A stretch of 6,609 bases of DNA from Gammaproteobacteria bacterium. GTDB taxonomy: Bacteria > Pseudomonadota > Gammaproteobacteria > Eutrophobiales > Eutrophobiaceae. Below are positions 1-6,140 of this stretch, piece after piece. The notes below the pieces were generated by a model. That model ran no database searches. It saw only the letters and a program-made list of their open reading frames with translations, and was not told the origin of the DNA. The translations under genes were made by a program, and so were the position numbers. Position 1 is the stretch's first letter. Each line of letters starts with the position of its first letter. The stretch spans positions 1 through 6,609 of the forward strand of contig JACVQI010000110.1 in NCBI GenBank assembly GCA_015661095.1. Direction: 5' to 3'.

Positions 1-18
1 GCAGGCGGTGAGAAATGC
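1..18 (+). repeat. Copy of the right end of the foldback element, carrying the ubiV ribosome binding site and start
   Basis: The first 18 bases read gcaggYggtgagaaatgc with Y = c. The same 18-mer with Y = t is found at 6451-6468, where it forms the right end of a foldback element. In both places AGGYGG sits 6 nt before an ATG that opens a reading frame. The three bases after it (ggg) also mirror the ccc outside the left end of the distal element, so the shared sequence may extend a little further. The window begins here, so it cannot be seen whether a whole element lies upstream. A chance likeness between two translation starts is possible, but a 17/18 match is long for that. Confidence 0.55.
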
Positions 19-902
19 GGGTTAGCCTCTCCCCCATCCCCTATTTTTGGGACCTGGAAACAGTACGCCGTTTCTATAAAGATATCGCCAACCTGCCGGT
101 CGATATCGTCTATCTTGGTGAAACCGTGTGCGCCAAGCGCCGCGCCGTGCAACTGGACGACTGGCTGGATATCGCGCAAGGCCTGGCAGCGGCCGGCAAG
201 GAAGTGGTCCTGTCAACGCTGGCGCTGCTGGAAGCGGAATCCGAACTGGCTGCGCTGCGGCATATTACCGCTAACGGGCGTTATGCCGTGGAGGCGAACG
301 ATATGGCGGCGGTCCAATTGCTGGCCGGCACATCTGACTTCGTCATCGGCCCGCACATCAATATCTATAATGACAAGTCCCTGGCATACCTGAACAAACT
401 CGGTGCCAGACGTTGGGTGATACCGGCGGAACTGCGACAGGCAACACTGGCGCAGATACTCCCGCAGCGACCACAGGAACTGGAAACGGAAATCATCGGT
501 TTCGGCCGATTGGCACTGGCTCATTCCGCGCGCTGTTTCAGCGCCCGCGCCCATAATCTGGCGAAGGATGAATGCGGCTTCACCTGCGGCGCGCATGCGG
601 ACGGCTTGTTGCTGGAGACCCAGGACGATGCATCCTTTTTAATCATCAACGGCATTCAAATCCAGTCGGCGAAGGCCCAGAACCTGATCGGGTATTTCGT
701 GGAGCTGTCAAATAGCGGCATCGATATCTTCCGCATCATCCCGCGCCAGCAGGATATGACGGACACGATTAATCTGATCCGGCAGGTGCTCGATAAGACC
801 GTGACGCCGGCGCTGGCCGCGGCGCAATTGGGCGGACAGCAACCTTATGGTTACTGCGATGGTTACTATCATGGCCGCGATGGCATGGGCTGGTACCTAT
901 GA
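15..902 (+). CDS. ubiV: UbiV, O2-independent ubiquinone hydroxylation protein (peptidase U32 family)
   Basis: This 295-residue protein belongs to the U32 peptidase-like family and matches UbiV (YhbV), which with UbiU hydroxylates the ubiquinone ring in the cytoplasm without molecular oxygen. Four cysteines, C39 (in ETVCAKRR), C174 (SARCF), C187 and C191 (DECGFTC), have the order and 13- and 4-residue spacing of the UbiV [4Fe-4S] ligands; the first is also at residue 39 in the E. coli protein. Length is normal for the family. The ATG at 15 is the only sensible start: MRVSLSPIPYFW aligns with the family N-terminus, and AGGCGG lies 6 nt upstream. That ribosome site and ATG fall in an 18-nt sequence repeated at 6451-6468. 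ubiU is expected immediately upstream, outside the window. The gene ends 23 bp before the stop of convergent ubiT, with no terminator visible between them. Confidence 0.93.
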   Translation: MRVSLSPIPYFWDLETVRRFYKDIANLPVDIVYLGETVCAKRRAVQLDDWLDIAQGLAAAGKEVVLSTLALLEAESELAALRHITANGRYAVEANDMAAVQLLAGTSDFVIGPHINIYNDKSLAYLNKLGARRWVIPAELRQATLAQILPQRPQELETEIIGFGRLALAHSARCFSARAHNLAKDECGFTCGAHADGLLLETQDDASFLIINGIQIQSAKAQNLIGYFVELSNSGIDIFRIIPRQQDMTDTINLIRQVLDKTVTPALAAAQLGGQQPYGYCDGYYHGRDGMGWYL

Positions 903-925
903 TGGCAGGCAATCTCGTCCGGAAT

Positions 926-1444
926 TCAGAAACCCCGCGTTTGCAGCCCGCGTTGCAACCATTTGACCGGCAGCGAAGCCCCGATTTTCTGACGCAGGCT
1001 TTTGGCGCGTCTGGCCAGAGTCGGACGGAAGACACTATCGAAGTGGGCGTCCCAGTCATATTCCAGGGCGTCGAGCAGATTCTTGACATGCACGCCGGTC
1101 TCGGTATCGCCCTCCACATTCAGCCGTCGTTGAAAGAACAAAGTGTCCGGATCCTCGCGGCCGCCGAGCAGTTGCAGAAAGCCCTGCAGCTTGCCGCTGA
1201 TGGTGACATCCGTCTGCGGCATATCGTTAGCGGCCCAGACCTGGCCCTGTCTGATGTAAAAATGCATCAGCCATGGAATATCCAGCACATGCACGGATAC
1301 AGACTTGCCATCCAGCTCCCGCAAACGGGTCTGCAGCGATTGCCCGGAGAGCAGATGATTGATCAGCACGGTCAGTGTCGCCGCTTGCACTGCCGCTGGC
1401 ACAAGCCGAAGCGGAGCGGTGGCGGTTGATCTCAGTAACCCCAT
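926..1444 (-). CDS. ubiT: UbiT, SCP2-domain accessory factor of anaerobic ubiquinone synthesis
   Basis: The 172-residue product has the size and layout of UbiT (YhbT): an N-terminal hydrophobic/amphipathic segment (LVPAAVQAATLTVLINHLL) followed by a sterol-carrier-protein-2 (SCP2) fold, recognisable in the stretches DIPWLMHFYIRQGQVW, DVTISGKLQGFLQLLGG and FFQRRLNVEGDTETG. The family binds isoprenoid lipids and is required with UbiU and UbiV for ubiquinone synthesis without O2. The ATG at 1444 is preceded by AGGCG at a 5-nt spacing. In E. coli ubiT is divergent from ubiUV; here ubiT and ubiV converge and ubiT is divergent from ubiD instead. A perfect FNR-type box centred 61 bp upstream of the start suggests activation at low oxygen. 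Its closeness to ubiV makes the assignment firmer than an SCP2 domain alone would. Confidence 0.9.
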   Translation of the reverse strand: MGLLRSTATAPLRLVPAAVQAATLTVLINHLLSGQSLQTRLRELDGKSVSVHVLDIPWLMHFYIRQGQVWAANDMPQTDVTISGKLQGFLQLLGGREDPDTLFFQRRLNVEGDTETGVHVKNLLDALEYDWDAHFDSVFRPTLARRAKSLRQKIGASLPVKWLQRGLQTRGF

Positions 1445-1456
1445 ATATACGCCTGT

Positions 1457-1486
1457 TATTTTTGTGGCCCCATCTTCACAAAAATA
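1457..1486. promoter_or_regulatory. 10-bp perfect dyad of unknown regulator between ubiT and ubiD
   Basis: TATTTTTGTG (1457-1466) and CACAAAAATA (1477-1486) are perfect inverted repeats separated by 10 bases. The dyad overlaps the predicted -10 and start point of the ubiT promoter. The inner TGTG/CACA resembles a CRP site, but the spacer is 10 where CRP needs 8, so it does not fit CRP. It could be the operator of a second regulator, or a stem-loop in a transcript running toward ubiD. No T-run follows on either strand that would make it a normal terminator. Confidence 0.45.
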
Positions 1487-1498
1487 TTCCCGTGCTGT

Positions 1499-1512
1499 TT
1501 GATATCTATCAA
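1499..1512. promoter_or_regulatory. Perfect FNR/ANR-type box, ubiT-ubiD intergenic region
   Basis: TTGATATCTATCAA matches the FNR-family consensus TTGAT-N4-ATCAA at all ten defined positions. Toward ubiT, a class II site at -41.5 would put the start point near 1465, about 20 nt before the ubiT ATG. A candidate extended -10 (TG, one base, then GAAGAT at 1472-1477) lies at the right distance, although the hexamer matches the consensus at only three positions. Toward ubiD the box ends only 17 bp before the start codon, so there it cannot be a usual activator site and would more likely block a promoter or have no role. Other CRP/FNR-family members that share this half-site, such as DNR or NNR, cannot be excluded. 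Confidence 0.8.
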
Positions 1513-1529
1513 TTGTTGTGGAAATCCCT

Positions 1530-2996
1530 ATGTCTTATACCGATCTGAGAGCTTTCCTGGCAGCGCTGGAACAGACCGGTGAACTTAAACGCATCGGCGC
1601 CGAGGTCAATCCCAAACTGGAAGTGACTGAAATCTGCCAGCGCACGCTCCGCAACGGTGGACCGGCCCTGTTGTTCGAACGGCCAGCGCCGGGGAACATC
1701 CCGCTGCTCGGTAACCTGTTTGGTACTACCGGCAGAGTACTGGCGGCACTGGGCTGCAAAACCCTGGAGGAATTTCGCGCCATCGGCCGCACCCTGGCCT
1801 TTCTGCGGGAACCGGAGTGGCCCAGTGAATTCGGCGCCATCCTCGATAAATTGCCGGCTCTGCATAAACTGCTGCATGTCAAACCCCGGGTAATCAATAC
1901 GCCGCCCTGCCAGGAGCAGGTCATTGAAGGCGCGGCGGTTGATCTCGCACGCCTGCCCATACAGACCTGCTGGCCAGGTGATGCCGGTCCCCTGATCAGC
2001 TGGGGTCTGGTGGCCACCAGGGGTCCCTTACAAGCAAGACAAAACCTGGGTGTGTACCGGCAACAGGTGATCGGACGCAACCAGGTCATCATGCGCTGGC
2101 TGCATCATCGCGGCGGGGCAACCGATTACCGGGCCTGGACGCAGCAGAACGCGGGACAACGATTTCCGCTGGCGGTGGCGATCGGCGCTGATCCGGCCTC
2201 GTTGCTGGCCGCCGTCACACCGATCCCGGACACCATACCGGAATTGCAATTCGCCGGGCTGCTGCGCGGGGCGCGCAGTGAAGTGGCTAACTGCCTGGGG
2301 GTGCCGCTGCAAGTACCGGCCTGTTCGGAATTCGTGCTGGAAGGTTTTATTGAACCGGGCGCCGAGGCGCTGGAAGGTCCATTCGGCGATCACACCGGTT
2401 ATTACAACAGCCGTGAAATGTTTCCGGTATTCACCATCGAGCGTATCACGCACCGCAACAACCCGATCTATCACAGCACCTATCTGGGACGCTCGCCTTA
2501 TGACGAAGCCTCCGTTATGGCGCTGGCATTGAATGAAATCTTCGTGCCGATATTACAAAAACAGTTTCCGGAAATCGCCGACTTCTATCTGCCGCCGGAG
2601 GCGTGCTCCTACCGCGTCGCCGTGGTCAGTATCAAAAAGCAATACGCGGGACATGCCCGGCGCATCATGTTCGGGATCTGGTCTTATCTGCGGCAGTTCA
2701 CCTATACCAAGTTCGTCATAGTTACCGACGCTGATATCAATATCCGTGACTGGAAGGATGTGGTCTGGGCCCTGTCCACCCGGGTCGATCCGGCCCGCGA
2801 TACCGCCATTATGGAAAACACACCGATAGACTATCTCGATTTCGCCAGCCCGGTTTCAGGACTCGGTTCGAAGCTCGGCATCGACGCCACCAACAAATGG
2901 CCCGGCGAATCGAACCGCGACTGGGGCACGCCGATCAGCATGGACAGGCAAACGGTGCAACGGGTCAATACGATCTGGGACAGTTTATGGAAATAA
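1530..2996 (+). CDS. ubiD: UbiD, 3-octaprenyl-4-hydroxybenzoate carboxy-lyase (prFMN-dependent)
   Basis: The 488-residue protein is a UbiD-family decarboxylase that removes the carboxylate of 3-polyprenyl-4-hydroxybenzoate in ubiquinone synthesis, using prenylated FMN made by UbiX (not in the window). Counting from ATG 1530, the residues I recall as ligands in E. coli UbiD are present at the same numbers: N172 and E238 for the metal, V175-Y176-R177, R189-W190-L191 and R194-G195 for prFMN, and D287 (GPFGDHTG) as proton donor. The motif EFVLEGFIEPG also fits the family active site. This agreement supports ATG 1530 over an in-frame GTG at 1518, which adds four residues and almost touches the FNR box. 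The ribosome site (GTGGAA) is weak. UbiD serves both aerobic and anaerobic ubiquinone synthesis, so its place beside ubiT and ubiV is sensible. The function is assigned to ubiquinone rather than aromatic degradation because of this match and context. Confidence 0.95.
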   Translation: MSYTDLRAFLAALEQTGELKRIGAEVNPKLEVTEICQRTLRNGGPALLFERPAPGNIPLLGNLFGTTGRVLAALGCKTLEEFRAIGRTLAFLREPEWPSEFGAILDKLPALHKLLHVKPRVINTPPCQEQVIEGAAVDLARLPIQTCWPGDAGPLISWGLVATRGPLQARQNLGVYRQQVIGRNQVIMRWLHHRGGATDYRAWTQQNAGQRFPLAVAIGADPASLLAAVTPIPDTIPELQFAGLLRGARSEVANCLGVPLQVPACSEFVLEGFIEPGAEALEGPFGDHTGYYNSREMFPVFTIERITHRNNPIYHSTYLGRSPYDEASVMALALNEIFVPILQKQFPEIADFYLPPEACSYRVAVVSIKKQYAGHARRIMFGIWSYLRQFTYTKFVIVTDADINIRDWKDVVWALSTRVDPARDTAIMENTPIDYLDFASPVSGLGSKLGIDATNKWPGESNRDWGTPISMDRQTVQRVNTIWDSLWK

Positions 2997-3054
2997 AAAC
3001 ACAGAGGGACAGGGAGTCGCCGTTATTGCGTCAGCCTCAGGGAGCAGGGGGATA

Positions 3055-3171
3055 TTACTTCTGTGGGAGATGACTTGCTAACCATTCACTCGCCAGCCTT
3101 TCCGCCTCGCTGATTTGTTCCGGGGTCTTTATAAGTCTCGGAACTTTTATGTACCGGATAGAAGCTCTGAG
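3055..3171 (-). pseudogene. Remnant of the 3' end of a Sel1-repeat-like gene
   Basis: Reading leftward, an open frame of 38 codons without ATG ends at TAA 3055-3057. Its product contains KTPEQISEAERLASEW followed by a short tail (LASHLPQK). This closely resembles the usual C-terminus of bacterial Sel1/TPR-like repeat proteins, which commonly end in a TPEQIAEAQRLAREW-type sequence. The frame is closed upstream by TAA at 3172-3174, so no Sel1 repeats precede it. The fragment begins only 15 bp beyond the stop of the downstream usp gene, which suggests that a Sel1 gene once stood here and lost all but its end. The name rests on recall of the motif and not on a search. Confidence 0.5.
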
Positions 3172-3186
3172 TTAATCAGCGGCTCA

Positions 3187-3657
3187 TCAAGGCAACTTGA
3201 AACGGCGATCGGCGGGCGGCACCGTCAACACCGGACAGGGGGCCTTGCGAAATATCCTGTCGGTCAGACCGCCAATCAGATGATGCACCGAACTGGTCCT
3301 GCCATGGGTGCCGATGACAATCAGATCGATGGCGTTGAACTTCGTATAACGGATGATCTCGCTGTAAGCGTCCCCCTGCAATGTTGTCCTGATAACTTTA
3401 TTCGCCGGGCCACACACACCGGCGGCCTGCTTCTGTAATTGTTCCTCTGAGTGGCGCAACATGGTTTCCTGCCAGTCCGGGGGTATCGCATCAGCAATCT
3501 GTTCATAGATACCCATGGCCGTGGTGGGATCCGGAATGACGTGCAGCAGGTGTAACTGGGCCTCGTATTGCCGGGCCAGGCTGTGACCATAACGCAGCGC
3601 CAGGTCCGCGGTGTCGCTGAAGTCCGTCGGGACCAGGATCCTTTTCAGCTTATTCAT
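3187..3657 (-). CDS. UspA-type universal stress protein, second gene of the pair
   Basis: The 156-residue product is a single Usp domain: KRILVPTDFS at the N-terminus with conserved D12, LHLLHVIPDP at about 35-44, and IDLIVIGTHGRT at 110-121 leading to the C-terminal strand CPVLTVPP. Usp domains dimerise in the cytoplasm and many bind ATP through G-x2-G-x9-G-(S/T). Here G116, G119 and G129 are kept, but the following Ser/Thr is Gly130, so nucleotide binding may be weakened. It lies 41 bp after the neighbouring usp gene on the same strand and is its clear paralogue (shared KLKRIL, PTDFS, LHLLHV and IPDP/LPDP stretches), so a tandem duplication transcribed as one operon is likely. Start ATG 3657 is placed by the family N-terminus; the ribosome site is weak. 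The partner or client is unknown. Confidence 0.88.
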   Translation of the reverse strand: MNKLKRILVPTDFSDTADLALRYGHSLARQYEAQLHLLHVIPDPTTAMGIYEQIADAIPPDWQETMLRHSEEQLQKQAAGVCGPANKVIRTTLQGDAYSEIIRYTKFNAIDLIVIGTHGRTSSVHHLIGGLTDRIFRKAPCPVLTVPPADRRFKLP

Positions 3658-3698
3658 GGAAATACTTCACGGGTTCACAAAATCGACTGGTATGGAAT

Positions 3699-4148
3699 TT
3701 AATGGTCCTGCGGATGGACCAGCAGGACCGGACAGGAGGATTTGCGCACGACTTTTTCCGCGACACTGCCCATGAGAGCATGATTGAGTGTGGTGCCGGT
3801 ACCGATAACGATCAAATCGATATTATGCTCTTTTGCATATTGAATGATTTCAACGAAGGTCATTCCTTGTGTCGTGGCGCGGACGACTTTAATCTGGTTT
3901 GCCCACTTCTTTTTCGGTATTTTTTTCAGTTCCCGGTTGGCATGTTCGGTCATGCTTTCGGTCCAATTGTCCGGCAGGTAACCGGCTATGGGACCATAGG
4001 TGGCGATGGTGGTTGCGGGATCGGGGAGGACATGCAGCAAATGCAGCTCCGCGGCATATTTTTCGCTCAGGCTGCAGGCATATTGCAACGCATGTTCGGC
4101 ATATTCGCTGAAATCGGTAGGGCAGAGGATACGCTTGAGTTTGATCAT
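3699..4148 (-). CDS. UspA-type universal stress protein, first gene of the pair
   Basis: This 149-residue single Usp domain begins KRILCPTDFSEYAEHALQYA and ends KVVRKSSCPVLLVHPQDH, the normal span of the family. The nucleotide-binding loop is unusual: G116-T-G118-TTLNHALM-G127-S128, two residues shorter than the canonical G-x2-G-x9-G-S, with the HG of the usual GTHG missing while the terminal GS is intact. It is the first gene after the perfect FNR-type box at 4204-4217, whose centre is 62 bp upstream of the ATG, so induction at low oxygen is likely, as known for several ANR-controlled usp genes in Pseudomonas. A GGCGG ribosome site lies 7 nt before ATG 4148. The second usp gene follows after 41 bp. 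The exact cellular role cannot be read from sequence. Confidence 0.9.
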   Translation of the reverse strand: MIKLKRILCPTDFSEYAEHALQYACSLSEKYAAELHLLHVLPDPATTIATYGPIAGYLPDNWTESMTEHANRELKKIPKKKWANQIKVVRATTQGMTFVEIIQYAKEHNIDLIVIGTGTTLNHALMGSVAEKVVRKSSCPVLLVHPQDH

Positions 4149-4203
4149 CCGGATGCCGCCTTATTCTGGGAGATTTAACCTACGCCTTTACTGGTAATGG
4201 TTG

Positions 4204-4217
4204 TTGATCCGGATCAA
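4204..4217. promoter_or_regulatory. Perfect palindromic FNR/ANR-type box, usp-phaC intergenic region
   Basis: TTGATCCGGATCAA is a full FNR-family consensus and a perfect 14-bp palindrome. Toward usp, a -41.5 placement predicts a start near 4169, with a candidate -10 TAGGTT at 4177-4182 (3 of 6 matches). Toward phaC, a candidate -10 CACAAT at 4240-4245 (4 of 6 matches) lies one base from the class II position and would start a transcript near 4252, giving a leader of about 195 nt. The site could therefore serve both directions; the usp direction is the safer call because its leader has ordinary length. Confidence 0.82.
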
Positions 4218-4253
4218 AATATGAAACTATCGGACCAAACACAATGAAATTAC

Positions 4254-4363
4254 CGGCCAGGGACTGGCCGCCCAAAATTGGCGTGTCAAGCTTGCCGACA
4301 AATCGTCAGGATAGCCGATTTGCACGGGCGTTGCCCGCCAACGGCGAGGCATAGGGATATGCC
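4254..4363 (+). promoter_or_regulatory. Three GGA-loop hairpins in the putative phaC leader (CsrA/RsmA-like sites)
   Basis: This is the gene-free stretch between the FNR box and phaC. It holds three perfect stem-loops on the plus strand. The first has stem CGGCCA/TGGCCG (4254-4270) and loop GGGAC. The second has stem CAAATCG/CGATTTG (4299-4322) and loop TCAGGATAGC. The third has stem GGCATA/TATGCC (4348-4363) and loop GGGA. Each loop exposes GGA, and the third gives AGGGAU, which fits the ARGGAU core of CsrA/RsmA sites. A further hairpin without GGA (CGTTG/CAACG, 4329-4343) lies between the second and third. The region is only expressed if phaC transcription starts at or before about 4252. 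A separate weak promoter-like pair nearer the gene (TTGCCT 4402-4407, 16 bp, TATAGG 4424-4429) would give an almost leaderless transcript and bypass it. Confidence 0.42.
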
Positions 4364-4448
4364 GAGTGAAACCGGATAACAAGCAAGAGAATTGCGATAA
4401 ATTGCCTGTAAGTAGTAATTCGATATAGGTGTGGCCAGAACTAACAAT

Positions 4449-6137
4449 ATGAATCCACCGCCGACTGAACCTAACGCCTGGCTGGACCAGTATCTCCGCC
4501 TGCTGGCCCGCTTCTTCGAGCGGCAGCCGGGGGATTTCCCACTCAATGCCCTGATGGCTGACCTCCAGGAAGCCTGGCTCAGGGCGGTTGCCTGCTGGCA
4601 GGCGGCCCCCGGCCGTTATGCCGCCATCCAGGAACAGTGGCAGTCGGCATTGTTGCAATTCCATCACTCGGTAGCAGCCCATCAACCCCAGCCGTTGAAT
4701 GCCGTGACAGACCTGAAACATCTGCACCGGGAACTGGGAAGCTGTCTACGGACCATGATCGGGGAAACGCCTGGTCTGCCCACTAGTGATAAACGCTTAT
4801 TGGGATTCGGCGTCAGACATCTGCTGAATGCCCTGGCGCCGGAACATTGGCCGCTGGCGAATCAGGAAGTGCTGATGACAGCATTTGCTACCAATGGCGC
4901 ATCATTTGCCCAGGGTATGCAGAACTTTTATCAGGATATGGCCGATAGTGTTGCCGGTCTGGATGTAAAAACCGCGGCGAAGGATGACTTTGTGCTGGGT
5001 GAAACGCTGGCAGCCAGTGCCGGTGAAGTCGTGTTTGAAAATGAACTGTTCCAGCTGCTTCAATACTATCCTTGCACGCAGGAGGTATTGCCTGTTCCCC
5101 TGTTAATCGTGCCGCCCTGGATCAACAAATACTATGTGCTGGATCTGAATCCGGCGGATTCGTTCGTGCAATGGGCGGTGCGGCAGGGGCACACCGTTTT
5201 CATGATGTCCTGGGTGAATCCTGATGCCAGCCACGCGGATCTGGGTTTGGACGATTATCTGGTCCGGGGCGCTATCGAAGCTGTCACCGCCGTGGCCGGG
5301 CTTTCTGCATCGCCACGGATCAATGTCGCCGGCTACTGTATCGGCGGATTTCTGGCCGCTTGTGCCGCCGCTTATCTGGCTGACGGGAGAGAGAACAAGA
5401 TCGCCAGTCTCACGTTATTTAACACCATGCTGGATTTCAGCGAACCGGGTGATCTTGGTGTATTTCTCAGTGACCGAATGTTAACCGCGCTGGCGGACCA
5501 TTTGCAGGCGCAAGGGATCCTCGATGGCCGCATCATGCGCCAGGCATTTACCATGCTGCGGGAAGATCGAATGTTCTGGCCTTACGTGGTGAATAACTAT
5601 CTGCTGGGAAAAGCGCCGGAACCGAACCCGGTTTTGTACTGGAATCGGGATGCCACCAATCTGCCCCGGCGCATGCTGACGGAATTTCTCCGCGACATGT
5701 ACCGGAATAATGCCTTGCGCAACAGCGGCAGCTATACCCTGGCAGGCCGGGCGATTAGCCTGGATCAAGTCGCTGTCCCGGTCTACGCGCTGGCATGCCG
5801 CAATGACCACATCATCCCCTGGCAGAGCGCCTACAACAGTACCTTGTTGCTGGCGGGCGATGTCAGATTTGTTCTGTCTGATTCCGGCCATGTCATGGGC
5901 GTCGTCAATCCGCCGAATAAAAGACAGTCCGGTTACTGGTATGCGGGCGTGGGTAGGGATGCAACAGATGCGGATACCTGGTTGGCCGGGGCGGTGCGCC
6001 GGGAAGGCTCGTGGTGGCCGCACTGGCAGGCATGGCTAGCCGACCGCCAGTCCGGACGGGTTGCCGCCAGATTTCCCGGTGCGGGTGGCCACATAATTGA
6101 ACGTGCGCCGGGCCGATATGTGAAAAATACCCTCTGA
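4449..6137 (+). CDS. phaC: Class I polyhydroxyalkanoate synthase PhaC
   Basis: The 562-residue protein polymerises (R)-3-hydroxyacyl-CoA into PHA at the granule surface. Numbered from the GTG at 4431 (six residues longer), the lipase-like box GYCIGG carries the nucleophile C303, with D459 in CRNDHIIPW and H487 in DSGHVMGVVNPP. The Asp-His spacing of 28 equals that in the Cupriavidus necator enzyme. Other class I hallmarks are VVFENELFQLLQY, PPWINKYYVLDLNP, YWNRDATNLP, EGSWWPHW and the C-terminal GRYVK. The catalytic half is intact. The N-terminal 120 residues are divergent: I do not find the DRRF...W motif that usually precedes the core, and the protein is slightly short for the class. ATG 4449 is preferred because a possible -10 (4424-4429) would place the transcript start within the GTG extension, but the ribosome site is poor for both. 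No phaA, phaB or phasin gene is visible beside it. Confidence 0.93.
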   Translation: MNPPPTEPNAWLDQYLRLLARFFERQPGDFPLNALMADLQEAWLRAVACWQAAPGRYAAIQEQWQSALLQFHHSVAAHQPQPLNAVTDLKHLHRELGSCLRTMIGETPGLPTSDKRLLGFGVRHLLNALAPEHWPLANQEVLMTAFATNGASFAQGMQNFYQDMADSVAGLDVKTAAKDDFVLGETLAASAGEVVFENELFQLLQYYPCTQEVLPVPLLIVPPWINKYYVLDLNPADSFVQWAVRQGHTVFMMSWVNPDASHADLGLDDYLVRGAIEAVTAVAGLSASPRINVAGYCIGGFLAACAAAYLADGRENKIASLTLFNTMLDFSEPGDLGVFLSDRMLTALADHLQAQGILDGRIMRQAFTMLREDRMFWPYVVNNYLLGKAPEPNPVLYWNRDATNLPRRMLTEFLRDMYRNNALRNSGSYTLAGRAISLDQVAVPVYALACRNDHIIPWQSAYNSTLLLAGDVRFVLSDSGHVMGVVNPPNKRQSGYWYAGVGRDATDADTWLAGAVRREGSWWPHWQAWLADRQSGRVAARFPGAGGHIIERAPGRYVKNTL

Positions 6138-6140
6138 CAT

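Noticed and set aside
899..1429. Plus-strand 176-codon open frame opposite ubiT
   Set aside because: It is the antisense of ubiT, its product has no recognisable domain, and the minus-strand frame gives a full UbiT protein.
1462..1481. CRP site in TTGTG...CACAA between ubiT and ubiD
   Set aside because: The spacer between TGTG and CACA is 10 bases where CRP requires 8.
1518..1529. Upstream GTG start for ubiD
   Set aside because: ATG 1530 gives exact numbering of metal, prFMN and catalytic residues; the GTG adds four residues and leaves only five bases to the FNR box.
3118..3150. Possible terminator for ubiD: stem TTCCGGGG/TCTCGGAA followed by CTTTTAT
   Set aside because: Three of the eight pairs are G-T wobbles, the loop is 10 nt, the T-run is broken, it lies 120 bp after the stop and overlaps the Sel1-like relic; too weak to call.
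3702..4178. Plus-strand 158-codon frame opposite the first usp gene
   Set aside because: The minus strand codes a complete Usp domain; the plus-strand translation is only its complement.
4252..4370. Free-standing Rsm/Csr small RNA gene in the usp-phaC gap
   Set aside because: The GGA-loop hairpins fit such an RNA, but no stem followed by a T-run ends it; a phaC leader is the simpler reading.
4431..4448. Upstream GTG start for phaC
   Set aside because: It adds six residues with no family support, has no better ribosome site, and a possible -10 at 4424-4429 would start transcription within it. Not fully excluded.
5481..6023. Minus-strand 180-codon frame within phaC
   Set aside because: phaC is intact on the plus strand over this whole stretch with its Asp and His catalytic residues; the reverse frame shows no family features.
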